Source of the DNA: JABDGR01 sp964561455 | GTDB taxonomy: Bacteria; Verrucomicrobiota; Verrucomicrobiia; Opitutales; JABDGR01 | Direction of reading: 5' to 3' | Assembly: GCA_964561455.1 (NCBI GenBank) | Contig: CAZLPS010000019.1 | Location: forward strand, 1 to 57,232 | Length of the DNA: 57,232 nucleotides | In this document: positions 1 to 9,700 of the stretch, one piece after another | Position numbering within the stretch: the first letter of the stretch is position 1 | Layout of the letters: every line of letters begins with the position of its first letter | The notes under the pieces: generated by a model | Database searches by the model: none | Seen by the model: the letters and a program-made list of their open reading frames with translations, nothing else | Told to the model about the DNA's origin: nothing | Made by a program: the position numbers and the translations under genes

Positions 1-327
1 GCAAGCATACGCCGCTGACTTGCCCGCCGGCCCGGACGCCGTCTGCCACGCCAAGGGTATGAACCGGCCCAGATGAGCGTGTCGGTATGAACAATTCACG
101 CCGTCGGAACGAGCACTGGACTGAGTTCCGAAGGGACGAAAGAACTCGGGTTTTTCTTTCGTCCCTCCGGGACTCATATTTCGTATCCGGCGGTGTTCCC
201 ACCAATAAATTGGTGGGTTACCTTCGATCGTCCCTCCGGGACTCACGCCAATCGCCTCGCCAGAACCGGCCCGAACACTTGTTAACATGAAAGGCCAGAC
301 CCGTTTGATCATCCCGTTTGGTCATCT
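1..327. other. Left-edge intergenic region with palindromic repeats
   Basis: No convincing complete gene is present. A plus-strand frame is open from base 2 to a TGA at 74-76 (24 codons, ending HAKGMNRPR). It could be the tail of a gene that starts outside the window, but the stretch is too short to judge. The rest holds two copies of a 14-bp palindromic element and a perfect 8-bp inverted repeat around 198-217. A short plus-strand frame at 87-290 runs through these repeats and has no protein-like composition, so I do not call it. Confidence 0.5.
161..243. repeat. Two copies of a GTCCCTCCGGGACT palindrome
   Basis: GTCCCTCCGGGACT occurs at 161-174 and again at 230-243. Between them lies a perfect inverted repeat, CCCACCAA (198-205) and TTGGTGGG (210-217), with a 4-base loop. 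The reverse complement of the 14-mer appears at 3279-3292, and degenerate forms (CCCTTCGGGACTC) occur near 3310 and 3536. The family looks like a REP-type dispersed palindrome confined to intergenic DNA. No function is visible. Confidence 0.7.
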
Positions 328-2010
328 TCAAGCCTCAATGGTCACATTTTCCGCGGCTTTGGCCTGACAGAGGAGGATCACATTGTTGGCCTTGTCTTCG
401 GCGTTGAGGGCGTCCTGGGTATCCATGGTGACGGAGCCGGCGAGGAGTTTGGTTTTGCAGCGGCCGCAGATGCCGGAGCGGCATTCGAAGTCAAGGTTGA
501 CCCCCGCGGCTTCGGCAATTTCGAGCAGCGGCTTTCCCGCGACGAGGGGGACGGAGATCAGGGATTTGGCGAAGGTGAGTTGGGGGATGGAGGGGTCCGT
601 GGCGGCCGGAGCGGCCATCGGGTTAAGATCGGCCGTCGAGGCAACCTCAGCGCGCTTGGCGGCGGTGAAGGCTTCGGATTGGATGGCATGGGCGGGGACG
701 CCCAAGCCACGGAGGAGCTGTTTGGTGGGCTCCATCATGGAGGCGGGGCCGCAGATATAGACCGGGTGCGAGGCGAGGTCGGGGATAATTTCCCGCAACA
801 GCTCGCGGGAGATGCGACCGTGGCGGCCGGACCATATATGCTTATCCGCACGGGTTAAGGTTAGGTGAAAACGCAGGTTGGAGAAACGTTTTTGCAAGTC
901 CTCGAGTTCCTGGCGGAAGATGATATCGGCGGGAGTTTTGGCGGTGAAGAGGAAATGAATTTCGCCGGACCAGCGCTGGTCGGTGAGGTAGCGCAGGATG
1001 GACATCAACGGGGTGATACCCACGCCGCCAGCGATGAGCACGACGCTGGCGGCGGAGGTGCCATCAAAGGTAAAACGACCGGCCGGGGCGGAGACCTGGA
1101 TGAGGTCGCCCTCGCGCAGGTTCGCGTGGAGGTGGCCGGAGACTTGGCCCAAGTCTTCGCGTTTGACCGTGATTTCGCACCAGGCCGGCTGGGTGGGCGA
1201 GGAGGCGATGGTGTAGGTGCGGTTGACTTTTTTGCCGTCTATCACGAGCGAGAGCACGAGATATTGCCCAGGCTGGTGGGTAAAGGGCAAATGATTGCCA
1301 TCGGGCGAAGCGAGGCGAATGGTGCGGACATCGGGCGTTTCCGGCGTGATGCTGACTACGCGCAGGGGCCCGGACCAAAGCTTGGCCTTCGGCGCGGGCG
1401 CGGCAGCGGCCGCCGCTGGCGGCGTGCGGCGGAAAGCCGCCAGGATGCGGAAGCCCAGGAGGAACCCGAGGCCGACGGCAAAAGTGAGCGGCAGGGCCAA
1501 ATCGGCCTTGGATTTCTTCTGCATGTAGAAGTGCAGGACGCCAAGAATGGCGGTGACGTAAACGAGCCGGTGCAGGTTGTGCCAGCGCTTTGCCCCGAGG
1601 CGCTTGATCATGGCATTGGTACTCGTTACCGCCAGCGGCACCATCAGCAATAGCGCGGTAATGCCGACGAGGAGATAATTGCGTTTGGCCATCTCGGAGA
1701 GCGTGCTGGAGATGCTGAACGAGCGGTCCAAGGCGAAGAAAATCAAAAAATGCGCGCAGCCATAGAAGAAAGCATAGAGCCCAAACGTGCGCCGCGAGAA
1801 AATGAGCCAGTTCCAACCCGTGAGCTTGCGAAGCGGGGTAACCATCAAAGTCAGCATCAAGAACACCAGGGTCAACATGCCGGTGGTGAGGATGGCAAAA
1901 TTGGCAGGATTGGCCCCGAGGTGGTGATTGAAGGCGTCCCAGGTTAGAATCGCCAGGGGCACGCCGCCGTTGATGAAGACGAGAAACTTGGCGAAACGAA
2001 TGTCTTTCAT
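328..2010 (-). CDS. MsrQ-like heme membrane protein fused to FAD/NAD(P)H reductase and 2Fe-2S ferredoxin domains
   Basis: The 560-residue protein has three modules. Residues 1-190 form about six membrane helices with histidines at 87, 144, 147 and 160, as in the MsrQ/ferric-reductase heme-b fold. Residues 210-440 are a ferredoxin-reductase-like unit with the flavin motif RTYTIASSP (264-272), the nucleotide motif GGVGITP (328-334) and YICGPASMM (418-426). Residues 475-560 are a plant-type 2Fe-2S ferredoxin with Cys510, Cys515, Cys518 and Cys549. An Ala/Pro-rich linker joins the first two modules. I chose the ATG at 2010, 16 bases after the msrP stop; the frame is open further upstream but there it overlaps msrP. 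Classical MsrQ is only about 200 residues and takes electrons from quinol or a separate flavin reductase. The inferred role here is to carry NAD(P)H electrons through flavin, Fe-S and heme to the adjacent MsrP. Confidence 0.88.
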   Translation of the reverse strand: MKDIRFAKFLVFINGGVPLAILTWDAFNHHLGANPANFAILTTGMLTLVFLMLTLMVTPLRKLTGWNWLIFSRRTFGLYAFFYGCAHFLIFFALDRSFSISSTLSEMAKRNYLLVGITALLLMVPLAVTSTNAMIKRLGAKRWHNLHRLVYVTAILGVLHFYMQKKSKADLALPLTFAVGLGFLLGFRILAAFRRTPPAAAAAAPAPKAKLWSGPLRVVSITPETPDVRTIRLASPDGNHLPFTHQPGQYLVLSLVIDGKKVNRTYTIASSPTQPAWCEITVKREDLGQVSGHLHANLREGDLIQVSAPAGRFTFDGTSAASVVLIAGGVGITPLMSILRYLTDQRWSGEIHFLFTAKTPADIIFRQELEDLQKRFSNLRFHLTLTRADKHIWSGRHGRISRELLREIIPDLASHPVYICGPASMMEPTKQLLRGLGVPAHAIQSEAFTAAKRAEVASTADLNPMAAPAATDPSIPQLTFAKSLISVPLVAGKPLLEIAEAAGVNLDFECRSGICGRCKTKLLAGSVTMDTQDALNAEDKANNVILLCQAKAAENVTIEA

Positions 2011-2026
2011 GGGGAATTCGATTCGC

Positions 2027-3016
2027 TCAGAAATATCGGCGCAGATCCATCCCGGCATACAACGAGGCCACCTGCTCGGCGTAGCCATTGAACGGCAGCG
2101 TCGGGCGGCGGCCAGATACTCCGATGCGCTGTTCGGTGGCCTGGCTCCAGCGCGGATGGTCCACCTGCGGATTGACATTGGCGTAGAAGCCGTACTCGTT
2201 GGGCGCAGCCATGTTCCAAGTGGTCGGGGGCTGGGCGGCGACCAACTTGATCTTCACAATGGATTTGATGCCTTTGAAGCCGTACTTCCACGGCGTGACG
2301 AGGCGGATGGGCGCGCCATCCTGCGGGGGCAGCGCACGCCCGTAGAGCCCGCTGGCGAGGAGGGTGAGCGGGTGCATGGCCTCGTCCATCCGCAGGCCTT
2401 CGACGTAGGGCCAGGGCAGCACCCCACCCTGCTGGCCGGGAAAGCGCTTGGGGTCCTTCAAGGACTCAAACGCGACGTATTTGGCATCGCTGGTCGGCTC
2501 GACCTGCTCGAGTAATTTGGAAAGGGAATAGCCCGCCCAGGGAATGACCATGGACCAGCCCTCAACGCAGCGCATGCGATAAACCCGCTCCTCGGGCGGA
2601 CTTATCTTCAGCAATTCGTCAAGATCATAGACTTTGGGTTTGCGGACAAGGCCCTCGACCGAAACCTGCCAGCCGGCGGTGGTGAAACGCGTGGAAACTG
2701 CCGCGACGCCCTCCTTGCTGGTGGTGAACTCGTAGAAATTATTGTAATGGGTGATGTTCTCGAACGAGGTCTGGGGTTCGTCCACATGGAAGCCGGAGTT
2801 GGCCCCGCCAGCGGCGGGCACGTCCGCCGGTTTCGTGAACCCGGCGAGGGCGGCGGTTTCGACGGAGCCGGAGGCCACGGGATTGAGGCGGCGGTAGGCG
2901 AGACCGGTGGCAACGACCGTAGCCGCAGCCACGCCGGTTTTAATGAACGTCCGCCGGTTAAAGTAAATGTTCGGAGGAGTGACCTCGCGGGCCAAAATTC
3001 TATTCGGTTCGTTCAT
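2027..3016 (-). CDS. msrP: Protein-methionine-sulfoxide reductase catalytic subunit MsrP (YedY family)
   Basis: The 329-residue molybdopterin enzyme of the sulfite-oxidase fold repairs oxidised methionines in envelope proteins. A twin-arginine signal is visible at residues 20-26 (NRRTFIK) followed by a hydrophobic stretch, so the folded cofactor-loaded protein should be exported by Tat. Cys150 in MRCVEGWSM matches the molybdenum-ligating cysteine of this family, and the following W-x-G-YSL segment is typical. The gene is the first of a two-gene unit with the fused MsrQ-like reductase, 16 bases apart. The ATG at 3016 places the Tat motif at the expected distance from the N terminus. No Shine-Dalgarno sequence is evident. 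Confidence 0.92.
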   Translation of the reverse strand: MNEPNRILAREVTPPNIYFNRRTFIKTGVAAATVVATGLAYRRLNPVASGSVETAALAGFTKPADVPAAGGANSGFHVDEPQTSFENITHYNNFYEFTTSKEGVAAVSTRFTTAGWQVSVEGLVRKPKVYDLDELLKISPPEERVYRMRCVEGWSMVIPWAGYSLSKLLEQVEPTSDAKYVAFESLKDPKRFPGQQGGVLPWPYVEGLRMDEAMHPLTLLASGLYGRALPPQDGAPIRLVTPWKYGFKGIKSIVKIKLVAAQPPTTWNMAAPNEYGFYANVNPQVDHPRWSQATEQRIGVSGRRPTLPFNGYAEQVASLYAGMDLRRYF

Positions 3017-3278
3017 CGGCGGTGAGTTCGAACGGTGGACACGCGCGGGCGGCGGAAGTTCCGGCGATTGATCGAGCCTAGGCGAAACGGCGTGGGAGTC
3101 AACCGCGTTGGCGGGAAGGGGGTGTTGCCCGAAGCGGAGATTTCAGATTTCAGATTTCAAATTTCAGAATAAAGGCGTGAGGCTAACGAGAACCAAAAGG
3201 ATTTCGGCGCAAAAAAACGGGTCTCGGTATCTCGGCAACGGGCTCGGTGGGGTTGGGGGGCGGAAAAGAAAAATCCAG

Positions 3279-3292
3279 AGTCCCGGAGGGAC
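3279..3292 (-). repeat. Reverse copy of the GTCCCTCCGGGACT palindrome
   Basis: AGTCCCGGAGGGAC is the exact reverse complement of the copies at 161-174 and 230-243. A degenerate inverted partner follows about 17 bases downstream, so this pair could form a hairpin. The three exact copies bracket the msrP/MsrQ-fusion pair. Confidence 0.65.
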
Positions 3293-3693
3293 AATAGAGA
3301 ATTTTCTTTCGCCCCTTCGGGACTCAGCGCTACTTTCGAGACTTAGAGCATTTAAAAGAATATCATAGCCGGTCTGGGAAGCTGGGCGGGGCGGTACAGC
3401 GTGAACTTGGGAGTTATGGGAGTTATGCGAGCTATGGGAGAAATGGGTGCAATGGGAAGCGTGAGCGGAAAGTCCCAGCAGCGTTGGCCATGGGTCACTG
3501 TCCGGCTACAGAATTGATTAATACGCTCTAGCGCTCCCTTCGGGACTCGCCTATTTTTTTGGACCGGATCCCGGCGTTAAGGGGCGCGTTGCTGAACGTA
3601 CAAAATTTGTGATTTCATTCGAGCAGCAACGAGTTCCGAATATAATTTGCCGACTGTCCCCGAAATTTGGAACTGGGCAACCGGCCACGTAAC

Positions 3694-3756
3694 GCTGGGC
3701 TTTAGCCAGCGCTTTTTTCAATTTCAAAGGACCCAGAGCGCTGGCTAAAGCCCAGC
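3694..3756. repeat. Perfect 20-bp inverted repeat downstream of the autotransporter gene
   Basis: The right arm AGCGCTGGCTAAAGCCCAGC (3737-3756) is the exact reverse complement of 3694-3713, with a 23-base spacer. Each arm is itself a small hairpin (GCTGG...CCAGC). The left arm is followed on the plus strand by six T residues (3712-3717), which looks like a rho-independent terminator, but no plus-strand gene leads into it. The element lies 25 bases beyond the autotransporter stop and may protect or end that transcript. It may equally be a mobile REP-like unit. Confidence 0.6.
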
Positions 3757-3781
3757 GCTTCGACCAAGGGCGAGCCCGCGT

Positions 3782-6700
3782 TTAGAACGAGAACGACAGG
3801 CCGGCGGAGAAGGTATTGGACACCGTCGAGTCCGGCGAAAAGCCGGCTTCATAATCGGCATGAAGGCGCAGGGCCTTCGTGATGTAATAATTCGCGCCGA
3901 CGCCGATGGTATACTCCATGTCGCCCATGCCGGGCGCGCGCACCTTGAAGGAGGTCGGCTCACCCACCACATTGGCGGTGACATCACGGGACGTGCGCTC
4001 GAAGTCGTGGGCGACGCCGACGTGGGCGTTGACATCGAAGGCGGTCGTCACCACATACATGCCGCTCAGGGTGCCCTCGAGGCGGAAACTGGAGTCGTTC
4101 TGGCCGTGAACCTGCAGAGCTTGGGCGGTATCGGTGGGGTTGGATTCAGAGAAACCATCCACATGGGAACTGCTGTAAGCAAGACCCAGCTCCGGAACGA
4201 TGGAGTACTTGGGCTGCTGCACCACTGCGTATTGGAGGCCGAGGGTGCCAGTGAAATCATTGGAATTGGCGCCCGAGAAGTACGACAGGCCGGAGAAGGT
4301 GTTGCGCTGGCCGTGCGTCTTGAAGTCGCCATAAGAGAAGCTGGCGGAGGCGATCAAGCGGTGGTCCTTCAGGGGGTCGAGCGTGGCGAATCCGCCGAAG
4401 ACGTTGCCGGTCACCGTGCTATGCAGGTAGGTGGAGTCCACCGTGCCCGTGTCATAGCCGCCGTAGACGCCAAGGGAGATATTGTGCGGGACGGTAACCC
4501 GGGCACCGGCAACGGCGCCAGGCGCACTGAGTTTGTAATCAGCCTGGCTCTTGGAACTATCCGAGCCGCCTTGATAGCCACTGTAGCCGGCGAAGAGGGA
4601 GAAATTGCCGGAAGCCACCAACGGGGACATGGCGCGGGCGGCGTCCAAATAGGAGCGCGTGACGCGAATCGTGTAATCAGTGAAGCCGGCGTAGGCTTCG
4701 GGCGAACTTTGATTGAAGACCTGCTGGGTGGCGCCCGGATTATTCAGAAGGAGCCGCAACAGGTCACCGCCAGCGTACTGGTGGTCGGCCACTTGCAACT
4801 GGCTGAGCATGCCGAGCTGGTTGGAATTCAAGCCGGTGAAGGCGTTGGCGATGTTTGACCCGGTGGTCGCGGCCAGCAAGCCGGTGCCGATGAGTTCGCC
4901 GGTGGAAATATCGAAGACCATGTCGTTCGTGAAGTTGGTCACGAAGGTGCCGAAGTGACCGCTGATGGAGCCGGGGGCGCCGCTGATGATCTTGAAGGTG
5001 TCGCCCTTGGCCGGCTCGAACGCCGGTGAGAATTTGTTCAGGGAGAGGGTGGCGACGGGAGAAATCACCGTGTTGCCGCCGACGATAACCTGGTCCCACC
5101 CGTCGGGATTATTACCGGGGCCGCCCACCAGCCCGCCAACGTCAATCAACAGCGTGCCGGCCTCGGTGTAGTTGCCCGCCACGTGAAGAATACCGGGGGA
5201 GTTGCCGGGCGAAGTGATGCCGCCGGTGTCCGTGACATTGCCGCTAATGTTGCCATGGCCGCCGAGCGTGCCACCCGAGGTGACATTGACATCCGGCGTG
5301 GTCAAATTGCCATTCACGAAGAGCGTGCCGTTGCTTACCGTGGTGGTATTGGTCGTCAACGTGCCATTCACAATCAGCGTGCTGTTGTTGTCCACATTGG
5401 TGCCCGAGGCAAAGGTGCTGTTGCTGGTGTTGCCCAGGGTCAAATTGCCACCCGAGCTTTCCAAAGTGCCGGTGCTGTTGGCCGTGCCGGTGTAAGATCC
5501 GCCGGAGGTAACGTTCAGGCTGAACGCATTCTGCGTGACGTTGCCGTCACCGGACAACGTAGCGATGGTCGCATCGCCATTGCCGAGAATCAAGTCGGCG
5601 CCGGCGGTGATGTTGACCGCAGCGCTGTGGTTGAGCAGATCCTTGCCCTGCAAAGTCATGTTGCCAGTCTGAATGGAAATATTAGTGCTGGCCAAGAAGG
5701 CGTTGATGCCAACATTGCCATTGCTGACGACATTGCCGGCACCGAGATTGGTGTTGATTTGGGCGCCATCGTTCAAGTTGTAAGTGTTGGCGGTCAGAGT
5801 GCTGGTGCCGGAAATCAAGCCTTTGGTATTCAGCGTGGCGATCGTGCTGTTATTGTTTACCTGGAATTCGGCGCCGCTGGAGACGGAGACGACTTGAGAC
5901 GAAGCCAGCGAGGCATTGGCGGAAATTACCAGCGTACCCGCGGTGATGTTGGTCGGGCCGGTATAGGTATTATTGCCGTTGAGGGTCACGGTGCCGTTGG
6001 AAGATTTAGTCAGGAAACCGGTGCCGGCGAGGATGGCGTTGACGGTGCCATTCAGCACTTGGAAGCTGTTATTGCTCGTCAGCGTGGAGTTGCCGGTGCC
6101 GTTGATGACTCCGTTGCCATCGAGGGTGACGATGCCAACGGTGTCGCTGTGGTTGGCGCCGAGTTCAAACACCGCAGTGGTGCCGTTAACGGTGAGGGCA
6201 CTGGTGTCGGCCAGGGAACCGGTGGCACTTTCGGCGAGAATGCCGGCAGTGATCAGGGTGGTGCCGCCGTAAGTGTTGGCGCCGGCCAGGGTCAAAGTGC
6301 CTGAATTGGTTTTCGTGAAACTACCCGTGTTTCCGCTCATCACGCCGGAGAAGGTGGTGTTGGCGGAATTGTTGGCGGCCAGCGTGACGTTGCCGCCGAG
6401 CACAACCTGGCTGCCAACGGCGCCCGAAAGGGAGCCAATGGTCTCGCTCGAATTCACCACCAAGGTGCCATTGGCGTCCACGGTCACGGGAGAAACGTCG
6501 CTCAACGCGTTGCCATTGGAGAGGGAGAGCGTGCCGGCGCTGACTTCGGTATTGCCCGTGAAGGTGTCGTTGCCCGTAAGGGAAAGGTTGCCGGTGCCGA
6601 CTTTGGTGAGCGAACCGTTGCCGCTCAGGCCACCGCTGTAAGAAGTGGTGGCATTGTCGCTGCCGACGGTCAAGGCAACCGCGGTGGAATTATTGTTGTC

Positions 6701-9700
6701 GAGGTCAATGGCGATATTGCCGGCGAGGCCGCCGATGTTGGCCGAGGTGATGTTGAGCACGAACGCGAGGTTGCCACCGGTGATGTTGAGCGTGCTGTTC
6801 TGGAGGGCCAGGGTGTTGCCGAGGGCGAGGGTGCCACCCGTCACCGAGGAATTGCCGGTAAAGGTGTTGGCGGCGGTGAGCGTGACCGTGCCGTTCGTCG
6901 TCTTGTTCAGGGGAATGCCGGTGCCCGCGAGAATGGCGGTGACAGTGCCATTCATGACATCATACCGGGTCGTGCTGGTCAGGGTGGAATTTCCCGTGCC
7001 GGTAATGGAGCCGTTGCCGTTCAGCGTGACGATGCCGACGGTGTCGCTGTGGTTGGCACCGAGGTCCAATTGGGCGGTGTTGCCGTTCACCGTTACATTG
7101 CTGCTGTCGGAAATAAAGCCGGTGGCGGATTCGAAGAGGGTGCCGGCGGTGATGTTGGTCAACCCGGTGTAGGTGTTGCTGTTGGAGAGCGTAACGAGGC
7201 CGGTCGTCGTCTTGTTCAACGGAATGTTGGCGCCCGCGAGGATGGCGGTTACGGTGCCATTCTTTACGTCAAATTCGGTGGTGCTGGTAAGCGCGGATGT
7301 GCCGGTGCCGGTGATGCGGCCGTTGCCGTCGAGGGTGACGATACCCACGGTGTCGCTGTGGTTGGCACCGAGGTCCAATTGGGCGGTGTTGCCGTTCACC
7401 GTTACATTGCTGCTGTCGGAAATAAAGCCGGTGGCGGATTCGAAGAGGGTGCCGGCGGTGATGTTGGTCAACCCGGTGTAGGTGTTGCTGTTGGAGAGAG
7501 TTACGAGGCCGGTCGTCGTCTTGTTCAACGGAATGTTGGCGCCCGCGAGGATGGCCGTAACCGTGCCGTTCTTTACATCAAATTCGGTGGTGCTGGTAAG
7601 CGCGGATGTGCCGGTGCCCGTGATGCTGCCGTTGCCGTCAAGGGTGACGATGCCCACGGTGTCGCTGTGGTTGGCACCGAGATCCAATTGGGCGGTGTTG
7701 CCGTTCACCGTTACATTGCTGCTGTCGGAAATAAAGCCGGTGGCGGATTCGAACAGTGTGCCCGCCGTGATGTTGGTCAGGCCCGTGTAGGTATTATTGC
7801 CGGACAGCGTGACCAAGCTGGTCGTCGTTTTATTCAAGGGAATGTTGGTGCCGGCGAGAATGGCGGTGACGGTGCCGTTCATCAGGTCAAATTCCGTGGT
7901 GCTGGTAAGCGCGGAGCTCCCGGTGCCGGTGATGCTGCCGTTAGCCTGGAGGGTCACGATGCCGACGGTGTCGCTGTGATTCGCGCCGAGGTCGAACTGG
8001 GCCGTCGCGCCGTTGACGGTCAGGTTGCTGCTGTCGGAAATGAACCCGGTGGCGGATTCGAAGAGCGTGCCCGCCGTGATGTTGGTCAGGCCCGTATAGG
8101 TATTATTGCCGGACAGGGTTACCAAATCGGTGGTGGTTTTGTTCAGGGGAATGCCGGCGCCAGCGAGTATGGCGGTCACCGTGCCATTCAACACGTCAAA
8201 TTCGGTGGTGCTGCCCAGGGCCGAGGAGCCGGTGCCGGAGATGAGGCCGTTGCCTTCGAGGGTCACGATGCCGACGGTGTCGAGGGAATGGTTGGCGCCA
8301 AGGTCCAACTGGGCCGTCGCGCCATTGACGGTGACGTTGCTGCCGCTGGCGATGAACCCGGTGGAACTCAGAAATAGGGTACCAGCCGTGATGTTGGTCA
8401 GACCCGTATAGGTATTATTGCCGGACAGGGTTACCAAATCGGTGGTGGTTTTGTTCAGGGGAATGCCGGCGCCAGCGAGTATGGCGGTCACCGTGCCATT
8501 CAACACGTCAAATTCGGTGGTGCTGCCCAGGGCCGAGGAGCCGGTGCCGGAGATGAGGCCGTTGCCTTCGAGGGTCACGATGCCGACGGTGTCGAGGGAA
8601 TGGTTGGCGCCAAGGTCCAACTGGGCCGTCGCGCCATTGACGGTGACGTTGCTGCCGCTGGCGATGAACCCGGTGGAACTCAGAAATAGGGTACCAGCCG
8701 TGATGTTGGTCAGACCCGTATAGGTATTATTGCCAGCGAGGGTGACTAATCCAGCGGTGGTTTTGTTCAAAGGAATGCCGGAGCTGGGAATCAAGGGTAC
8801 GATCAGCGGCCCAACCCCATGGGAATCGGCGAGAATGGCGGTTACGGTTCCATTCATCACGTCAAATTCCGTGGTGCTGGAGAGTGCCGAGGTGCCGGTG
8901 CCCGTTATGGAGCCGTTGCCATCGAGGGTGACAATGCCGACGGTGTCACTGTGGTTGGCACCGAGATCAAAAACGGCCGTGGTGCCATTTACGGTCAAAT
9001 TGCTGCTGTCGGAAATCGACCCGTTCGCGCTTTCGGCCAAAGTTCCGGCGGTGATCAGGGTGTCCCCGGCGTAAGTGTTGGCGCCATCGAAGGTCAAAAT
9101 ACCGGAATTAATCTTGGTAACATTGCCGGTGGCGCCGCTGATTACGCCGGAGAAGGTGGTGTTGGCGGAATTATTGATCGTCAACAAGACGTTGCTGCCC
9201 AATTGTACGCTGCCACCGGCCGCGCCGGACAGGGAACCAATTTCCTCGCTGTTATTGACGATAAGAGTGCCATTGGCATCCACGGTGACGGGCGACGTAT
9301 CAGCAAGGGCGCTGCCGCCGAAAAGTGAGACCGTACCCGCGCTGACTTCCGTGCCCCCGACAAACGTGTTGGTGCCGTTGAGGGTGAGGGTGCCCGTGCC
9401 GGTCTTGATCAGCGAGCCGTTGCCGCTGAGGGTGCCGCTATAATTTGTGCTGGAATTGTCACTGCCGGCGGATAAAGCGACAGGACTGGACGAGTCGTTT
9501 TCGAGCACAATCGGCGTATTGCCGGCGAGGGCGCCAACGCTGGCGTCGGTGATGCCGGTGAACAGGAGCTGACCGCTGGTGATGTTCACGGTGCTGTTTT
9601 GCAGCGCCAGGTTGTTCGTGATGGAGAGGATGCCGCCAGAGATGTTGGTGTTGCCGGAGAACGTGTTGGCGTTCGTGAGCGTCACGACGCCGCCCGTGGT

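Larger units (their letters stand above)
3017..3781. other. Gene-free region rich in simple and palindromic repeats
   Basis: The stretch separates msrP from the end of the autotransporter gene. It contains a tandem GATTTCA-type run near 3138-3170, a reversed copy of the 14-bp palindrome (3279-3292), two degenerate CCCTTCGGGACTC copies, and a GGGAGTTATG-like run near 3408-3460. A perfect 20-bp inverted repeat lies at 3694-3756. A plus-strand frame at 3108-3368 runs through the repeats and looks non-coding. The promoter for msrP should lie in its left part, but I cannot assign boxes. Confidence 0.6.

Noticed and set aside
865..1653. Plus-strand 262-codon frame opposite the MsrQ fusion
   Set aside because: It lies wholly inside the minus-strand gene, whose domains and motifs are unambiguous.
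3694..3756. Simple terminator of the autotransporter gene
   Set aside because: Read on the minus strand the hairpin is not followed by a T-run. The T-run is on the plus-strand side, so I list it as a repeat.
6890..9000. CRISPR-like array of regular repeats
   Set aside because: The repeats are ~309 bp, contiguous without unique spacers, and stay in frame inside a coding region.
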